A stretch of DNA of 64,000 bases from Paraburkholderia piptadeniae (lineage in GTDB: Bacteria > Pseudomonadota > Gammaproteobacteria > Burkholderiales > Burkholderiaceae). Where the stretch lies: contig NZ_CYGY02000002.1 of NCBI RefSeq assembly GCF_900007165.1, positions 62,001-126,000 of the forward strand. The letters run 5' to 3'. Under the pieces are notes generated by a model. It had not been told where the DNA came from and did no database searches. It saw only the letters and a program-made list of their open reading frames with translations. Position 1 is the first letter of the stretch; the number at the start of each line of letters is the position of its first letter. This document shows, piece after piece, positions 18,593-28,023 of the stretch. The translations under genes were made by a program, and so were the position numbers.

Positions 18593-19774
18593 ATGCAGAC
18601 CCTTCCCCTCACTGACGACGAACTGTCCGCCTGGCTGCGGCTCGCGCTGGCGCCCGGACTGAAGCCGGCGGCACTCCGCCAGATGCTGACCGCCTTCGGC
18701 CTTCCCGACGCGGTGCTCGCGCAACCGTTCGCCGCGCTCGCTCAGGCAACCGACGAAGCCTCCGCCCGCGCCGCCCTTACGCCGCCCGCACTGGACTTCG
18801 CCACGCAACTCGATGCGGCGCGGGCATGGCGCGAATTGCCCGGCAACGCGCTCGTCACGCTCGACGATCCCGCCTACCCGCCTGCGCTTCTGACCATGCC
18901 CGATCCACCGCCGCTGCTATATGTAAAGGGACGCATCGAGTTGCTGCATGCGCGCGGCGTCGCGGTCGTCGGCAGCCGAAGCGCGACGCCGCAGGGTCTC
19001 GAAGACGCCGCCCGCTTTGCGCGCACGCTGTCCGACGCGGGATTGACCGTGGTGTCGGGGCTGGCCTTGGGCATAGACGGCGCGGCACATCGCGGCGCGC
19101 TTCAGGGACGCGGCAGTACGATCGCCGTCATCGGGACAGGCGCCGATCTCGTCTACCCGTCTTCGCATCAAGCTCTCTCGGAACAGATCGCCGAGCGCGG
19201 CGCGATCATGTCGGAATGGCCGCTCGGCACACCAGCCCGCTCCGCGCACTTTCCACAACGTAACCGGCTGATCGCGGGACTCGCGAGCGGCGTGCTGATC
19301 GTCGAGGCGGCCATGCGCTCTGGCTCGCTGATCACGGCGCGGCTTGCCAACGAAATGGGCCGCGACGTGTTCGCGATTCCGGGTTCGATCCACGCGCCGC
19401 TGGCGCGCGGCTGCCACCGGATGATCAAGCAGGGAGCGAAGCTCGTCGAAACGCCGGAGGATGTGCTCGAAGAGTTGGGATTCGCCATACCGCCGCCTGC
19501 GCCCGTGCCCGTGCCGGCGCGCCGTCTGCAGGCGCTCCCGCAGACGCCTTCCGCCGACGATTCCGCGCGCGGCGAAGGCGATGGCGCATTGACTGCCGAG
19601 GCCAGGCGCCTGCTCGACGCGCTTGGCCATTCGCCTGCGACGCTTGAAATTCTGGCCGAGCGCACCGAAATGGACGATACGCTGCTGCAAAGCACGCTGC
19701 TGCGTCTGGAGCTGACTGGCGAACTGTGTGCGCTGCCCGGCGGCCGATACGTTCGCGCTGCGCACGGTGCGTAA
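18593..19774 (+). CDS. dprA: DNA-processing protein DprA
   Basis: Loads RecA onto single-stranded DNA taken up during natural transformation. The 393-residue protein has an N-terminal SAM-like region and the Rossmann-like DNA-binding core with VVGSRSATPQG (near 127), SGLALGIDGAAH (near 155) and FPQRNRLIAGLA (near 218). A C-terminal winged helix follows a Pro/Ala-rich linker. I chose the ATG of MQTLPLTDDELS with a GAGGA upstream. Earlier in-frame starts add basic sequence unlike DprA. It diverges from def. Confidence 0.92.
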   Translation: MQTLPLTDDELSAWLRLALAPGLKPAALRQMLTAFGLPDAVLAQPFAALAQATDEASARAALTPPALDFATQLDAARAWRELPGNALVTLDDPAYPPALLTMPDPPPLLYVKGRIELLHARGVAVVGSRSATPQGLEDAARFARTLSDAGLTVVSGLALGIDGAAHRGALQGRGSTIAVIGTGADLVYPSSHQALSEQIAERGAIMSEWPLGTPARSAHFPQRNRLIAGLASGVLIVEAAMRSGSLITARLANEMGRDVFAIPGSIHAPLARGCHRMIKQGAKLVETPEDVLEELGFAIPPPAPVPVPARRLQALPQTPSADDSARGEGDGALTAEARRLLDALGHSPATLEILAERTEMDDTLLQSTLLRLELTGELCALPGGRYVRAAHGA

Positions 19775-19826
19775 CGCGTCGTGCTACATTCGCGCGAAAT
19801 AACCATGTCACGCCGAAGGAACCGCC

Positions 19827-20204
19827 ATGCCCGCGTTCAACCTGGACACAGACTCAAAACGGATCGCTGAGCGCGTCAATGACCGCGAGACGCTTTTCGT
19901 TGCGTGCCTGTGCGCGGAATGGTGCGGCACCTGCCGGGAATATCGCGCGGCGTTCGACGTGCTGGCGGACAAGCATCCCGAAATTTGCTTTGCGTGGATC
20001 GATATCGAAACGCACGCGGACCGTTTTGACGACCTTGATGTTGAGAATTTCCCAACAATTCTTATCGAGGACGGCACGACCACCCGGTTCTTTGGAACGG
20101 TATTGCCGCAAGCGTCGATCGTCGAACGGATGCTCGTCGATCTGACCGCGCTGCCGGGCGTCAAGGGCGCGCTGAAAATGCGCCCAGCGTTACTTGAAGC
20201 CTGA
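19827..20204 (+). CDS. Thioredoxin-like protein
   Basis: A 125-residue cytoplasmic protein with the thioredoxin fold: the active-site Trp32-Cys33-Gly-Thr-Cys36 and the cis-Pro in ENFPTILI near residue 75. CGTC differs from the CGPC of classical thioredoxin, which usually raises the redox potential. It starts 52 bases after dprA with GAAGGA before the ATG, and may be co-transcribed with it. Its partner is unknown. Confidence 0.88.
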   Translation: MPAFNLDTDSKRIAERVNDRETLFVACLCAEWCGTCREYRAAFDVLADKHPEICFAWIDIETHADRFDDLDVENFPTILIEDGTTTRFFGTVLPQASIVERMLVDLTALPGVKGALKMRPALLEA

Positions 20205-20518
20205 TTCGTACCCGAAACGCAACAAATCAAGCCTGTTTGCGCTGCGCGCGGCCGCGGCGGCCGCCGGATCGGCACGGCGATTGCGGAAATCGCTGCCGGA
20301 CGCGGCAAAAGTCGCACGACGTGCCTTCGAAAGGCGCACCTGACAACGGCCGTCACACGCTTGCCCAATCGATCTGCGCGCAATTATGATGACCCGCTTT
20401 TTTGGGCCCAGCGATTGCCGCTGCTGCGGCGTGTGCTATAAAGCGGTCGTTAATGGGTGCCAAACCCGGGCGGGAAAACCCGAGGTACCAACCCGAATCC
20501 ATCAATTTATTTTCAGTC
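20205..20518. other. Intergenic region before topB
   Basis: 314 bases with no credible gene. It holds a candidate topB promoter near 20415-20442 and a C-rich leader with runs such as AAACCCGGGCGGG before the topB start. Confidence 0.55.
20415..20442 (+). promoter_or_regulatory. Candidate sigma-70 promoter of topB
   Basis: TTGCCG-N16-TATAAA, with the -10 box 76 bases upstream of the topB ATG. Read by eye only. Confidence 0.45.
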
Positions 20519-23173
20519 ATGTCCAAAGCACTGATCATCGCCGAAAAGCCATCCGTCGCGAACGACATCGCGCGGGCTTTGGGCGGTTTTACCAAGCATG
20601 ACGAGTACTTCGAGAGCGACGACTACGTTCTCTCGTCGGCGGTCGGCCATCTGCTCGAGATCGCCGCGCCGGAAGAATATGAAGTCAAACGGGGGAAATG
20701 GAGTTTTGCCAATCTCCCCGTTATTCCGCCCCATTTCGACCTGAATCCGATCGCAAAGAGCGAATCCAGGCTGAAGGCGTTGAACAAGCTGATCAGGCGA
20801 AAAGACGTCGACCGACTGATTAACGCATGCGACGCGGGGCGCGAGGGTGAGCTGATTTTCCGCCTGATCGCGCAGCACGCAAAAGCGAAACAGCCGGTGC
20901 AGCGTCTGTGGCTGCAGTCGATGACGCCCGCAGCGATCCGCGAGGGCTTCGCGCAATTGCGCAGCGACTCCGAGATGCAACCGCTCGCGGACGCCGCGCG
21001 GTGCCGCTCGGAAGCGGACTGGCTCGTCGGCATCAACGGCACGCGCGCGATGACCGCGTTCAACAGCAAGGGCGGCGGTTTCTTCCTGACCACGGTCGGG
21101 CGCGTGCAGACGCCGACGCTGTCGATCGTGGTCGAGCGCGAAGAAAAGATTCGCCGCTTCGTGCCGCGCGATTACTGGGAAGTGAAGGCGGAATTCGTCT
21201 GCGGCGCGGGCTTCTACGAAGGCCGCTGGTTCGACCCGAAGTTCAAGAAGGACGAATTCGATCCAGAAAAGCGCGATTCGCGTCTCTGGAGCCTGCCGGC
21301 TGCGGAAACGATCGTCGCCGCGTGTCGCGGGCAGCTCGGCAATGTGACGGAAGAATCGAAGCCATCGACGCAGCTGTCGCCGGCGCTCTTCGACCTCACC
21401 AGTCTCCAGCGCGAGGCCAACGGCCGTTTCGGCTTCTCCGCGAAGAACACGCTCGCGCTCGCCCAGGCGCTGTACGAAAAGCACAAGGTGCTGACCTATC
21501 CGCGTACCGACGCGCGCGCGCTGCCGGAAGACTACCTGGAGACGGTCAAGCACACGATGGAGATGCTCAAGGAGAGCAACAACTATCTGCCGCACGCGAA
21601 GCAGGTGCTCGACAAGGGCTGGGTGAAGCCGAACAAGCGAATCTTCGACAACTCGAAGATCAGCGATCACTTCGCCATCATCCCGACGCTGCAGGCGCCA
21701 AAAGTGCTGTCCGAACCCGAGCAGAAGCTGTACGACCTCGTCGTCAAGCGCTTCCTCGCCGTGTTCTTCCCCGCTGCCGAGTACCGCGTCACCACGCGCA
21801 TCACGGAGGTCGTCGGCCATCATTTCAAGACCGAAGGCAAGGTGCTCGTCGAAGCGGGCTGGCTTCAGGTCTATGGCCGCGAAACGGGCGGCGAAGATGC
21901 GAACCTCGTCCCGGTGAAAAAGGACGAGAAGGTCAAGACGGACAAGATCGCCGCACAGCAACTGGTTACGAAGCCGCCCGCACGCTATAACGAAGCAACG
22001 CTGCTCTCGGCGATGGAAGGCGCGGGAAAGCTTGTCGAAGACGACGAACTGCGCGAAGCGATGGCCGCGAAGGGGCTTGGCACGCCGGCCACGCGCGCGG
22101 CGATCATCGAAGGGCTGCTCGGCGAAAAGTATCTGGTCCGCGAAGGCCGCGAGCTGATTCCGACCGCGAAGGCTTTCCAGCTGATGACGCTCCTGCGCGG
22201 CCTTAGCGTGAAGGAGCTGACCGCGCCGGAACTGACGGGCGAATGGGAATACAAGCTGTCGCAAATGGAGCGCGGCAAGCTGCCGCGCGACGCGTTCATG
22301 CAGGAAATCGCCCGCATGACGCAGACCATCGTCAAGCGCGCGAAGGAATACGATTCCGACACGATTCCCGGCGACTACGCGACGCTTCAAACGCCTTGCC
22401 CGAATTGCGGCGGACAGGTGAAGGAAAACTATCGCCGTTTCGCCTGCACGAAATGCGAGTTCTCGATCTCGAAGATTCCGGGCGGCCGGCAATTCGAAAT
22501 CGAAGAAGTCGAGGAGTTGTTGCAGAAGAAGGAAATCGGGCCGCTGTCGGGTTTCCGCAGCAAGATGGGCCGGCCGTTTTCCGCGATTCTCAAGCTCTCG
22601 TTCGACGACGAAACGAAGAACTACAAGCTCGAATTCGATTTCGGCCAGGATCAGGGCGGCGAAGACGGCGAGGCACCGGATTTTTCCGAGCAGGAGTCCG
22701 TCGGCGCGTGTCCAAAGTGCCGCGGCAAGGTCTTCGAGCACGGCATGAGCTACGTCTGCGAGAACTCGGTCGCGAATCCGAAGACGTGCGATTTCCGCTC
22801 GGGCAAGGTCATCCTGCAGCAGGAAATCGCTCGCGAGCAGATGGCCAAGCTGCTGCAGGACGGACGTACCGACTTGCTGACGAATTTCAAATCGTCGCGC
22901 ACGGGCCGCAACTTCAAGGCTTATCTCGTCAAGCAGAACGACGGCAAGATCGGCTTCGAGTTCGAAAAGAAGGAAGCGAAGGAAGCCGCGGCCAAAACGG
23001 CGGCCGCGAAGTCCGCGGGCAAGGCGGCGCCTGTCGCTGACGATGCGGAGGCCGCGAATGGAGCGCCCGTGAAAAAGGCCGCAGCAAAAACGGCCGCGGC
23101 CAAGAAAGCGCCTGCAAAGAAGGCCGCCACAAAGACGGCAACGAAGACCGCGACGCGCAAGACGGGCTCATAA
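20519..23173 (+). CDS. topB: DNA topoisomerase III
   Basis: Type IA topoisomerase that decatenates DNA. The 884-residue protein starts MSKALIIAEKPSVAND, the Toprim strand, with the acidic triad in DAGREGE from Asp105 and the catalytic Tyr327 in VLTYPRTDARAL. After the core come two zinc-ribbon modules beginning near Cys627 (CPNCGG...CTKC) and CPKCRGK near 733. The last 55 or so residues are repeats of Ala-Lys-Lys-Ala type, like histone H1 or HU tails. Upstream in-frame starts are discarded because they precede the Toprim motif without homology. Confidence 0.95.
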   Translation: MSKALIIAEKPSVANDIARALGGFTKHDEYFESDDYVLSSAVGHLLEIAAPEEYEVKRGKWSFANLPVIPPHFDLNPIAKSESRLKALNKLIRRKDVDRLINACDAGREGELIFRLIAQHAKAKQPVQRLWLQSMTPAAIREGFAQLRSDSEMQPLADAARCRSEADWLVGINGTRAMTAFNSKGGGFFLTTVGRVQTPTLSIVVEREEKIRRFVPRDYWEVKAEFVCGAGFYEGRWFDPKFKKDEFDPEKRDSRLWSLPAAETIVAACRGQLGNVTEESKPSTQLSPALFDLTSLQREANGRFGFSAKNTLALAQALYEKHKVLTYPRTDARALPEDYLETVKHTMEMLKESNNYLPHAKQVLDKGWVKPNKRIFDNSKISDHFAIIPTLQAPKVLSEPEQKLYDLVVKRFLAVFFPAAEYRVTTRITEVVGHHFKTEGKVLVEAGWLQVYGRETGGEDANLVPVKKDEKVKTDKIAAQQLVTKPPARYNEATLLSAMEGAGKLVEDDELREAMAAKGLGTPATRAAIIEGLLGEKYLVREGRELIPTAKAFQLMTLLRGLSVKELTAPELTGEWEYKLSQMERGKLPRDAFMQEIARMTQTIVKRAKEYDSDTIPGDYATLQTPCPNCGGQVKENYRRFACTKCEFSISKIPGGRQFEIEEVEELLQKKEIGPLSGFRSKMGRPFSAILKLSFDDETKNYKLEFDFGQDQGGEDGEAPDFSEQESVGACPKCRGKVFEHGMSYVCENSVANPKTCDFRSGKVILQQEIAREQMAKLLQDGRTDLLTNFKSSRTGRNFKAYLVKQNDGKIGFEFEKKEAKEAAAKTAAAKSAGKAAPVADDAEAANGAPVKKAAAKTAAAKKAPAKKAATKTATKTATRKTGS

Positions 23174-23207
23174 GGCCCGCGCGGTTCGCGCCGCAATCGT
23201 CCGCGCA

Positions 23208-23249
23208 ACAAAAAACGCAGTCAGCCTTAACAGGCGACTGCGTTTTTTT
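23208..23249 (+). terminator. Terminator of topB
   Basis: AAAAACGCAGTC pairs with GACTGCGTTTTT, with an inner GCC/GGC pair and one bulged A, followed by seven T. It can also serve the minus-strand LysR gene ending at 23334. Confidence 0.88.
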
Positions 23250-23333
23250 ATCTTCCGCGATAACGTGCCGCGTCTTTGCGCGGCACTTACGCCTGTTCGC
23301 TTCAACAGGCGCGCATCAGTATCGGTCCCTCGG

Positions 23334-24425
23334 TCAGTGCGTGGACGAGACGACGCTGCGCGAACGGTTCATCGTGCGCGTCGACGGCTTCGCGGGAATA
23401 TCGGCGTCCAGCAGGCTCGACAGCGGCTCGGCGCCATCGAACGCTTCGGGCGGCATCGACATAGTCGCGGATTCCAGCATCGCCGGCGTCCGGTCCACGC
23501 CATCCTTCACCCACTGCTCGCCAAGCTGGCTGTTCGGCGTCTGGTTGAAATGCTCGACGAGGTGATCGATGAACGTGCGCACCTTGGCCGGCAGGTGACG
23601 CCGGCTCGGATACGCGATGTTGATCTCTACCTGCGGCAGACGATAGTCGCTCAACAGACGCACCAGCTTGCCGCGCGTCGTATCGCGGCCGATCAGGTAG
23701 CTCGGCAGGATCGCGATGCCCATGCCGAGCAGCGCGAACTGACGCAGCATTTCCGTGTTGTTCGCGACGATCACGTTCGTCGGACGCACGCGCACTTCGC
23801 CGTCCGGACCCGTGAACACACGCTCGTCGCCCCAGTATTCAGACGGCAGCGACAGGCACGGATGCTCCAGCAACTGCTCCGGCCGCGTCGGCGTGCCGTG
23901 CTTCTCGAGATAAGCCGGCGTCGCGCAGACGGTCATGCAGCCCGTCGTCAGACGGCGCGTCACGATGCTCGCGCTGCGCATATGGCGCGCGATCACAACG
24001 CCCACGTCAAAACCTTCTTCAACGAGATCCACCTGACGATCGACCAGCGTCACATCGGGAATCACCTTGGGATAGCGCTCGGCATACGTCTGGAGCACGG
24101 GAGCGAGGTTATGCAGTCCGAACACGACGGGCGCGACGATGCGCAGCGTGCCGACGGGCTCGTGATTGCGCGCGACGACCATCTGCTCGACATCCTCTAG
24201 CTCGTCGAGAATCTGGCGGGCGCGTTCGAGATAAACCTGACCGGATTCGGTCAGAGAAAGACTACGGGTGGTGCGGTTGAGCAGTCGGGTACCAAGACGG
24301 CCTTCGAGATCGGCGACGTGACGGGTTGCGACTGCGTTCGAAATATCCATCGCGCTAGCCGCGCGGGCGAAACTTCCGAGATCCGCCACCTTGACGAATA
24401 CTCGCATCGACTGCAAATGATCCAT
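23334..24425 (-). CDS. LysR-family transcriptional regulator
   Basis: A 363-residue LysR regulator with winged helix-turn-helix at about 1-60 (FARAASAMDISNAVATRHV) and a periplasmic-binding-like effector domain at 90-295. About 65 extra C-terminal residues, Ser/Ala/Met-rich, extend beyond the usual 300. The ATG is preceded by AGGAG, while the frame extends only to a TTG two codons upstream. It is not divergent from a recognisable target: pckG lies upstream on the same strand. Confidence 0.9.
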   Translation of the reverse strand: MDHLQSMRVFVKVADLGSFARAASAMDISNAVATRHVADLEGRLGTRLLNRTTRSLSLTESGQVYLERARQILDELEDVEQMVVARNHEPVGTLRIVAPVVFGLHNLAPVLQTYAERYPKVIPDVTLVDRQVDLVEEGFDVGVVIARHMRSASIVTRRLTTGCMTVCATPAYLEKHGTPTRPEQLLEHPCLSLPSEYWGDERVFTGPDGEVRVRPTNVIVANNTEMLRQFALLGMGIAILPSYLIGRDTTRGKLVRLLSDYRLPQVEINIAYPSRRHLPAKVRTFIDHLVEHFNQTPNSQLGEQWVKDGVDRTPAMLESATMSMPPEAFDGAEPLSSLLDADIPAKPSTRTMNRSRSVVSSTH

Positions 24426-24705
24426 GGACAACTCCTGCCGTATTACAGCTCCCTCGGAACAGGAAGCACACTTGGAATTTTCCTACGACCAGGGAAATCC
24501 TGCAGAAGTTGCCCAAGATTCCGGAAATTTTATAAAAATTCGAGTCAATATCTTCGAGGGCGGAATGGCTAACAGTCGATTGTTTCTATTGCCGAAACAA
24601 TTTGCTGCGTTGCGTCGAAAACGTCCAAAAAGCATGAATAGCGAAAGCACCCCGTCGGCGGCGCCGACAAGGTCGAAAGCATCGTCGCGGGGCCGAGCGA
24701 GGACG

Positions 24706-24730
24706 TAAAAAAGCCGCCCGAAGGCGGCTT
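24706..24730 (-). terminator. Terminator of pckG
   Basis: AAGCCGCC-TTCG-GGCGGCTT hairpin followed by T-rich sequence on the minus strand, 29 bases after the pckG stop. Confidence 0.9.
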
Positions 24731-24758
24731 GGTCGCATGTCAGTGAACGCTCACATGA

Positions 24759-26615
24759 CTATGCGACGAACTTTTTCTCCAGCGCGCTTCGCGTATCTTG
24801 CAGTGCCGCAGGCAGCCCGTGCTTCAGCTTGTCGAACAGTTCGGCATGCAACTCCAGTTCCTTGCGCCACGCCGCGTCATCGACGGAAATTACCTTTTCG
24901 AACTGCTGGCGGGTGAAATCGAGTCCGTTCCAGTCGATGTCCTCGTAGCGCGGCGAAATGCCGAACGCGTGCTCCTCGCCCTGCGCCCTGCCTTCGATCC
25001 GATCCACCATCCAGCGCAATACGCGCATGTTCTCGCCGAACCCGGGCCACACGAATTTGCCGTCGTCGCCCTTGCGGAACCAGTTGACGCAGAAAATCTT
25101 CGGCGCGCGCACGCTCATCTGCTCGAGCTTTGCGCCCGTTTTCAGCCAGTGGCCGAAGTAGTCGCTCATGTTGTAGCCGCAGAACGGCAGCATCGCGAAC
25201 GGATCGCGCCGCACGACGCCCTGCTGGCCAGCCGCCGCAGCCGTCGTTTCGGAGCCCATCGTCGCGGCCATGTAGACGCCTTCCACCCAGTCGCGCGCTT
25301 CCGTGACGAGGGGCACCGTCGTCGAGCGGCGCCCGCCGAAGATGAACGCGTCGATCGGCACGCCCTCGGGGTTTTCCCAATCGGCGTCGATCGAAGGACA
25401 TTGCGAAGCGGACGCCGTGAAGCGCGCATTCGGATGCGCGGCCTTGCGGCCCGTTTCCTTCGCGATCGCCGGAGTCCAGTCGTTGCCCTGCCAGTCGATC
25501 AGGTGCGCCGGCAGTTCGTCCGTCATGCCTTCCCACCAGACGTCGCCGTCGTCGGTCAGCGCGACGTTTGTGAAGATGACGTTTTCCTTCAGCGTCGCCA
25601 TCGCGTTGAAGTTCGTCTTTTCGCTCGTGCCCGGCGCGACACCGAAATAGCCCGCTTCCGGGTTGATCGCGTAGAGCCGCCCGTCCTTGCCCGGCTTGAT
25701 CCACGCGATATCGTCGCCGATCGTCGTGATCTTCCAGCCGTTCATTCCTCGCGGCGGAATTAGCATCGCGAAATTGGTCTTGCCGCAAGCCGACGGGAAC
25801 GCGGCCGCAACGTGATGCTTCTTGCCTTCCGGCGATGTCACGCCGAGCACCAGCATGTGTTCGGCGAGCCAGCCCTGGTCGCGGCCCATCGTCGACGCGA
25901 TGCGCAGCGCAAAGCACTTCTTGCCGAGCAGCGCGTTGCCGCCATAGCCCGAGCCGTAGCTCCAGATTTCACGGGCTTCCGGGAAATGCACGATGTACTT
26001 CGTGTCGTTGCAAGGCCAGCGCACGTCTTTCTGGCCAGCCGCGAGAGGCGCGCCGACGGAATGAACACACGGCACGAACTCACCATGCTCGCCGAGCACG
26101 TCGTACACCTTGCGGCCCATGCGCGTCATGATCCGCATGTTCGTGACGACGTACGGGCTGTCCGTCAGTTCCACGCCGATATGCGCGATCGGCGAACCGA
26201 GCGGCCCCATCGAGAACGGCACGACATACATCGTGCGGCCGCGCATCGCGCCGTCGAACAGGCCGTCGAGCGTCGCGCGCATTTCGGCGGGCTCGATCCA
26301 GTTGTTGGTCGGACCGGCATCCTCGCGACGCTGCGAGCAGATGAATGTGCGGTCCTCGACGCGCGCGACGTCGGATGGATCAGAGCACGCGAGATAGGAA
26401 TTCGGCCGTTTGGCCGGGTTGAGCTTTATGAGAGTGCCGGCTGCGACCATCTGCGCTGACAGGCGGTCGTATTCCTCCTGTGAACCGTCGCACCAGACAA
26501 TCCGCTCAGGCTTCGCCAGCGCCGCGATGCGCTGCACCCACTCGATCAGTTTTTGGTGTTTGACCCAGGCAGGCGCTTCGACGGTTGGTTGGCCTGCAAA
26601 TGCGGGATGATTCAT
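24759..26615 (-). CDS. pckG: Phosphoenolpyruvate carboxykinase (GTP)
   Basis: Converts oxaloacetate to phosphoenolpyruvate with GTP at the entry to gluconeogenesis. The 618-residue length and the P-loop FPSACGKTN with the reactive Cys277 mark the GTP-dependent type, not the ATP-dependent PckA. I start at [15 protein letters not shown]; the preceding 47 in-frame codons are Phe-rich and unlike the family. The divergent neighbour is a D-2-hydroxyacid dehydrogenase. Confidence 0.97.
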   Translation of the reverse strand: MNHPAFAGQPTVEAPAWVKHQKLIEWVQRIAALAKPERIVWCDGSQEEYDRLSAQMVAAGTLIKLNPAKRPNSYLACSDPSDVARVEDRTFICSQRREDAGPTNNWIEPAEMRATLDGLFDGAMRGRTMYVVPFSMGPLGSPIAHIGVELTDSPYVVTNMRIMTRMGRKVYDVLGEHGEFVPCVHSVGAPLAAGQKDVRWPCNDTKYIVHFPEAREIWSYGSGYGGNALLGKKCFALRIASTMGRDQGWLAEHMLVLGVTSPEGKKHHVAAAFPSACGKTNFAMLIPPRGMNGWKITTIGDDIAWIKPGKDGRLYAINPEAGYFGVAPGTSEKTNFNAMATLKENVIFTNVALTDDGDVWWEGMTDELPAHLIDWQGNDWTPAIAKETGRKAAHPNARFTASASQCPSIDADWENPEGVPIDAFIFGGRRSTTVPLVTEARDWVEGVYMAATMGSETTAAAAGQQGVVRRDPFAMLPFCGYNMSDYFGHWLKTGAKLEQMSVRAPKIFCVNWFRKGDDGKFVWPGFGENMRVLRWMVDRIEGRAQGEEHAFGISPRYEDIDWNGLDFTRQQFEKVISVDDAAWRKELELHAELFDKLKHGLPAALQDTRSALEKKFVA

Positions 26616-26964
26616 CGAGCTGTCTCCGTTTTGGTAGAAGAAGAAAAACGGTGCTAGCCCAGCGACGCTGCATGCGAGAGGCGGCAATTCGCGCGCGAGA
26701 TTTTTGTGCGCGCGATAGTGCAGGTCGTAAGGGCCTTTGCAGCCTGTCGCTGGCACGTGAAACCGTGTGTAAAGCGGCTTGCGTGGACATGCAACAAACT
26801 GTTAAAAACTGAGGAACTTGCCCTACCGTCGTGGCTCCGTCATAGCGGGTCCTTGTACGGTACGGCATTCAATACAAGCATCATGTGGTCCAGGTCACAT
26901 GATGGGACACCCAAACAGATACTCCGTTCCGCACCCGCGTGGTGCGCCGCAAAACACATACGCC
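26616..26964. other. Divergent intergenic region between pckG and the hydroxyacid dehydrogenase gene
   Basis: 349 bases without a gene. It contains a perfect 9-bp inverted repeat close to the rightward gene, described separately, and A/T-rich stretches near 26789-26812 that could hold the promoters. No riboswitch is recognised. Confidence 0.55.
26879..26904. promoter_or_regulatory. Operator candidate: perfect 9-bp inverted repeat
   Basis: CATCATGTG-N8-CACATGATG, perfect over both 9-base arms, centred 73 bases upstream of the ATG of the D-2-hydroxyacid dehydrogenase gene. The size and 17-base centre-to-centre arm spacing fit a dimeric repressor or activator site. No T-run follows, which argues against a terminator. 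Confidence 0.6.
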
Positions 26965-27978
26965 ATGAAGATTGCCATCCTTGACGACTATCAAGACGCC
27001 GTCCGCAAGCTCGACTGTTTCCAACTGCTCGCCGACCACGAGGTCAAGGTTTTCAACAATACCGTGCGCGGCCTGGGTCAGCTCGCCAGTCGTCTGTCAG
27101 AAGTCGACGCGCTGGTCCTGATTCGCGAACGCACCCGCATCAGCTCGCAATTGCTCGACAAGCTTCCGCATCTGCGCATGATCAGCCAGACGGGGAAGGC
27201 AGGAAGCCATATCGACATGCCGGCCTGTACCGAACGCGGGATTGCCGTGCTCGAAGGCGTCGGGTCACCCATCGCTCCTGCCGAACTGACGTGGGCTCTC
27301 ATCATGGCCGCGCAGAGACGGATTCCGCAATACGTGGCAAACCTTAAACAGGGGGCGTGGCAACAATCGGGCCTGAAAACATCGGCGCTGCCGCCGAACT
27401 TCGGTCTGGGTCAGGTGTTGCGCGGACAGACGCTGGGCATCTGGGGTTACGGCAAGATCGGCCGGCTCGTCGCCGGATACGGCAAGGCGTTCGGCATGAA
27501 CGTGCTGATCTGGGGCCGCGAGCATACGCGCGAAGCGGCAGTCGCCGATGGCTACGCGGTCGTGGAAAGCCGTGAAGCGCTGTTCGAGCAGAGCGACGTG
27601 CTGTCGCTGCATTTGCGTCTGCACGACGACACGCGCGGCATCGTCAAACAGGACGATCTGTTGCGCATGAAACCAACCGCGCTCTTCGTGAACACGAGCC
27701 GCGCCGAGCTGTTGGAAGAAAACGCGCTGATCGGCGCGCTGTCGCACAACCGGCCGGGCATGGTTGCGATCGACGTCTACGAAAGCGAGCCGATCCTGCA
27801 AGGCTACAGCCTGCTGCGAATGGAAAATGTGATCTGCTCGCCGCACATCGGCTACGTCGAAAAGGAAAGCTACGAGCTTTACTTCGGCGCGGCGTTCAGG
27901 AACATTCTCGCGTTCGATCAGGGCGACACGTCGAGCGTCGCGAATCCGGAAGCGCTGCAGGGCGGCCGCCGGAAGTAA
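26965..27978 (+). CDS. D-2-hydroxyacid dehydrogenase family protein
   Basis: A 337-residue NAD-dependent oxidoreductase of the D-isomer 2-hydroxyacid dehydrogenase family. The nucleotide-binding motif GYGKIGR is near residue 165. The catalytic Arg (NTSRAELL near 247), Glu (YESEPIL near 276) and His (SPHIGYV near 294) are all present. Reaction: 2-hydroxyacid to 2-ketoacid or the reverse. Substrate (glycerate, phosphoglycerate, glyoxylate or other) is not readable. The chosen ATG (MKIAILDDYQD) starts the first strand of the fold. Confidence 0.9.
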   Translation: MKIAILDDYQDAVRKLDCFQLLADHEVKVFNNTVRGLGQLASRLSEVDALVLIRERTRISSQLLDKLPHLRMISQTGKAGSHIDMPACTERGIAVLEGVGSPIAPAELTWALIMAAQRRIPQYVANLKQGAWQQSGLKTSALPPNFGLGQVLRGQTLGIWGYGKIGRLVAGYGKAFGMNVLIWGREHTREAAVADGYAVVESREALFEQSDVLSLHLRLHDDTRGIVKQDDLLRMKPTALFVNTSRAELLEENALIGALSHNRPGMVAIDVYESEPILQGYSLLRMENVICSPHIGYVEKESYELYFGAAFRNILAFDQGDTSSVANPEALQGGRRK

Positions 27979-27985
27979 GTTGCGC

Positions 27986-28005
27986 GCGGCCCGTTCGCGG
28001 GCCGC
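27986..28005. terminator. UUCG-loop hairpin between convergent genes
   Basis: GCGGCCCG-TTCG-CGGGCCGC, perfect 8-bp stem with an extra-stable UUCG loop, between the convergent hydroxyacid dehydrogenase and patatin genes. It lacks a T-run. Confidence 0.55.
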
Positions 28006-28023
28006 TGCACTGACGTGGACGCT

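Noticed and set aside
19808..20383. 191-residue minus-strand open frame over the thioredoxin gene
   Set aside because: Ser/Arg-rich shadow of the thioredoxin frame with no recognisable domain.
24424..24708. 94-residue open frame on the plus strand before pckG
   Set aside because: No family features, overlaps the LysR start region and promoter sequence, and no ribosome binding site.
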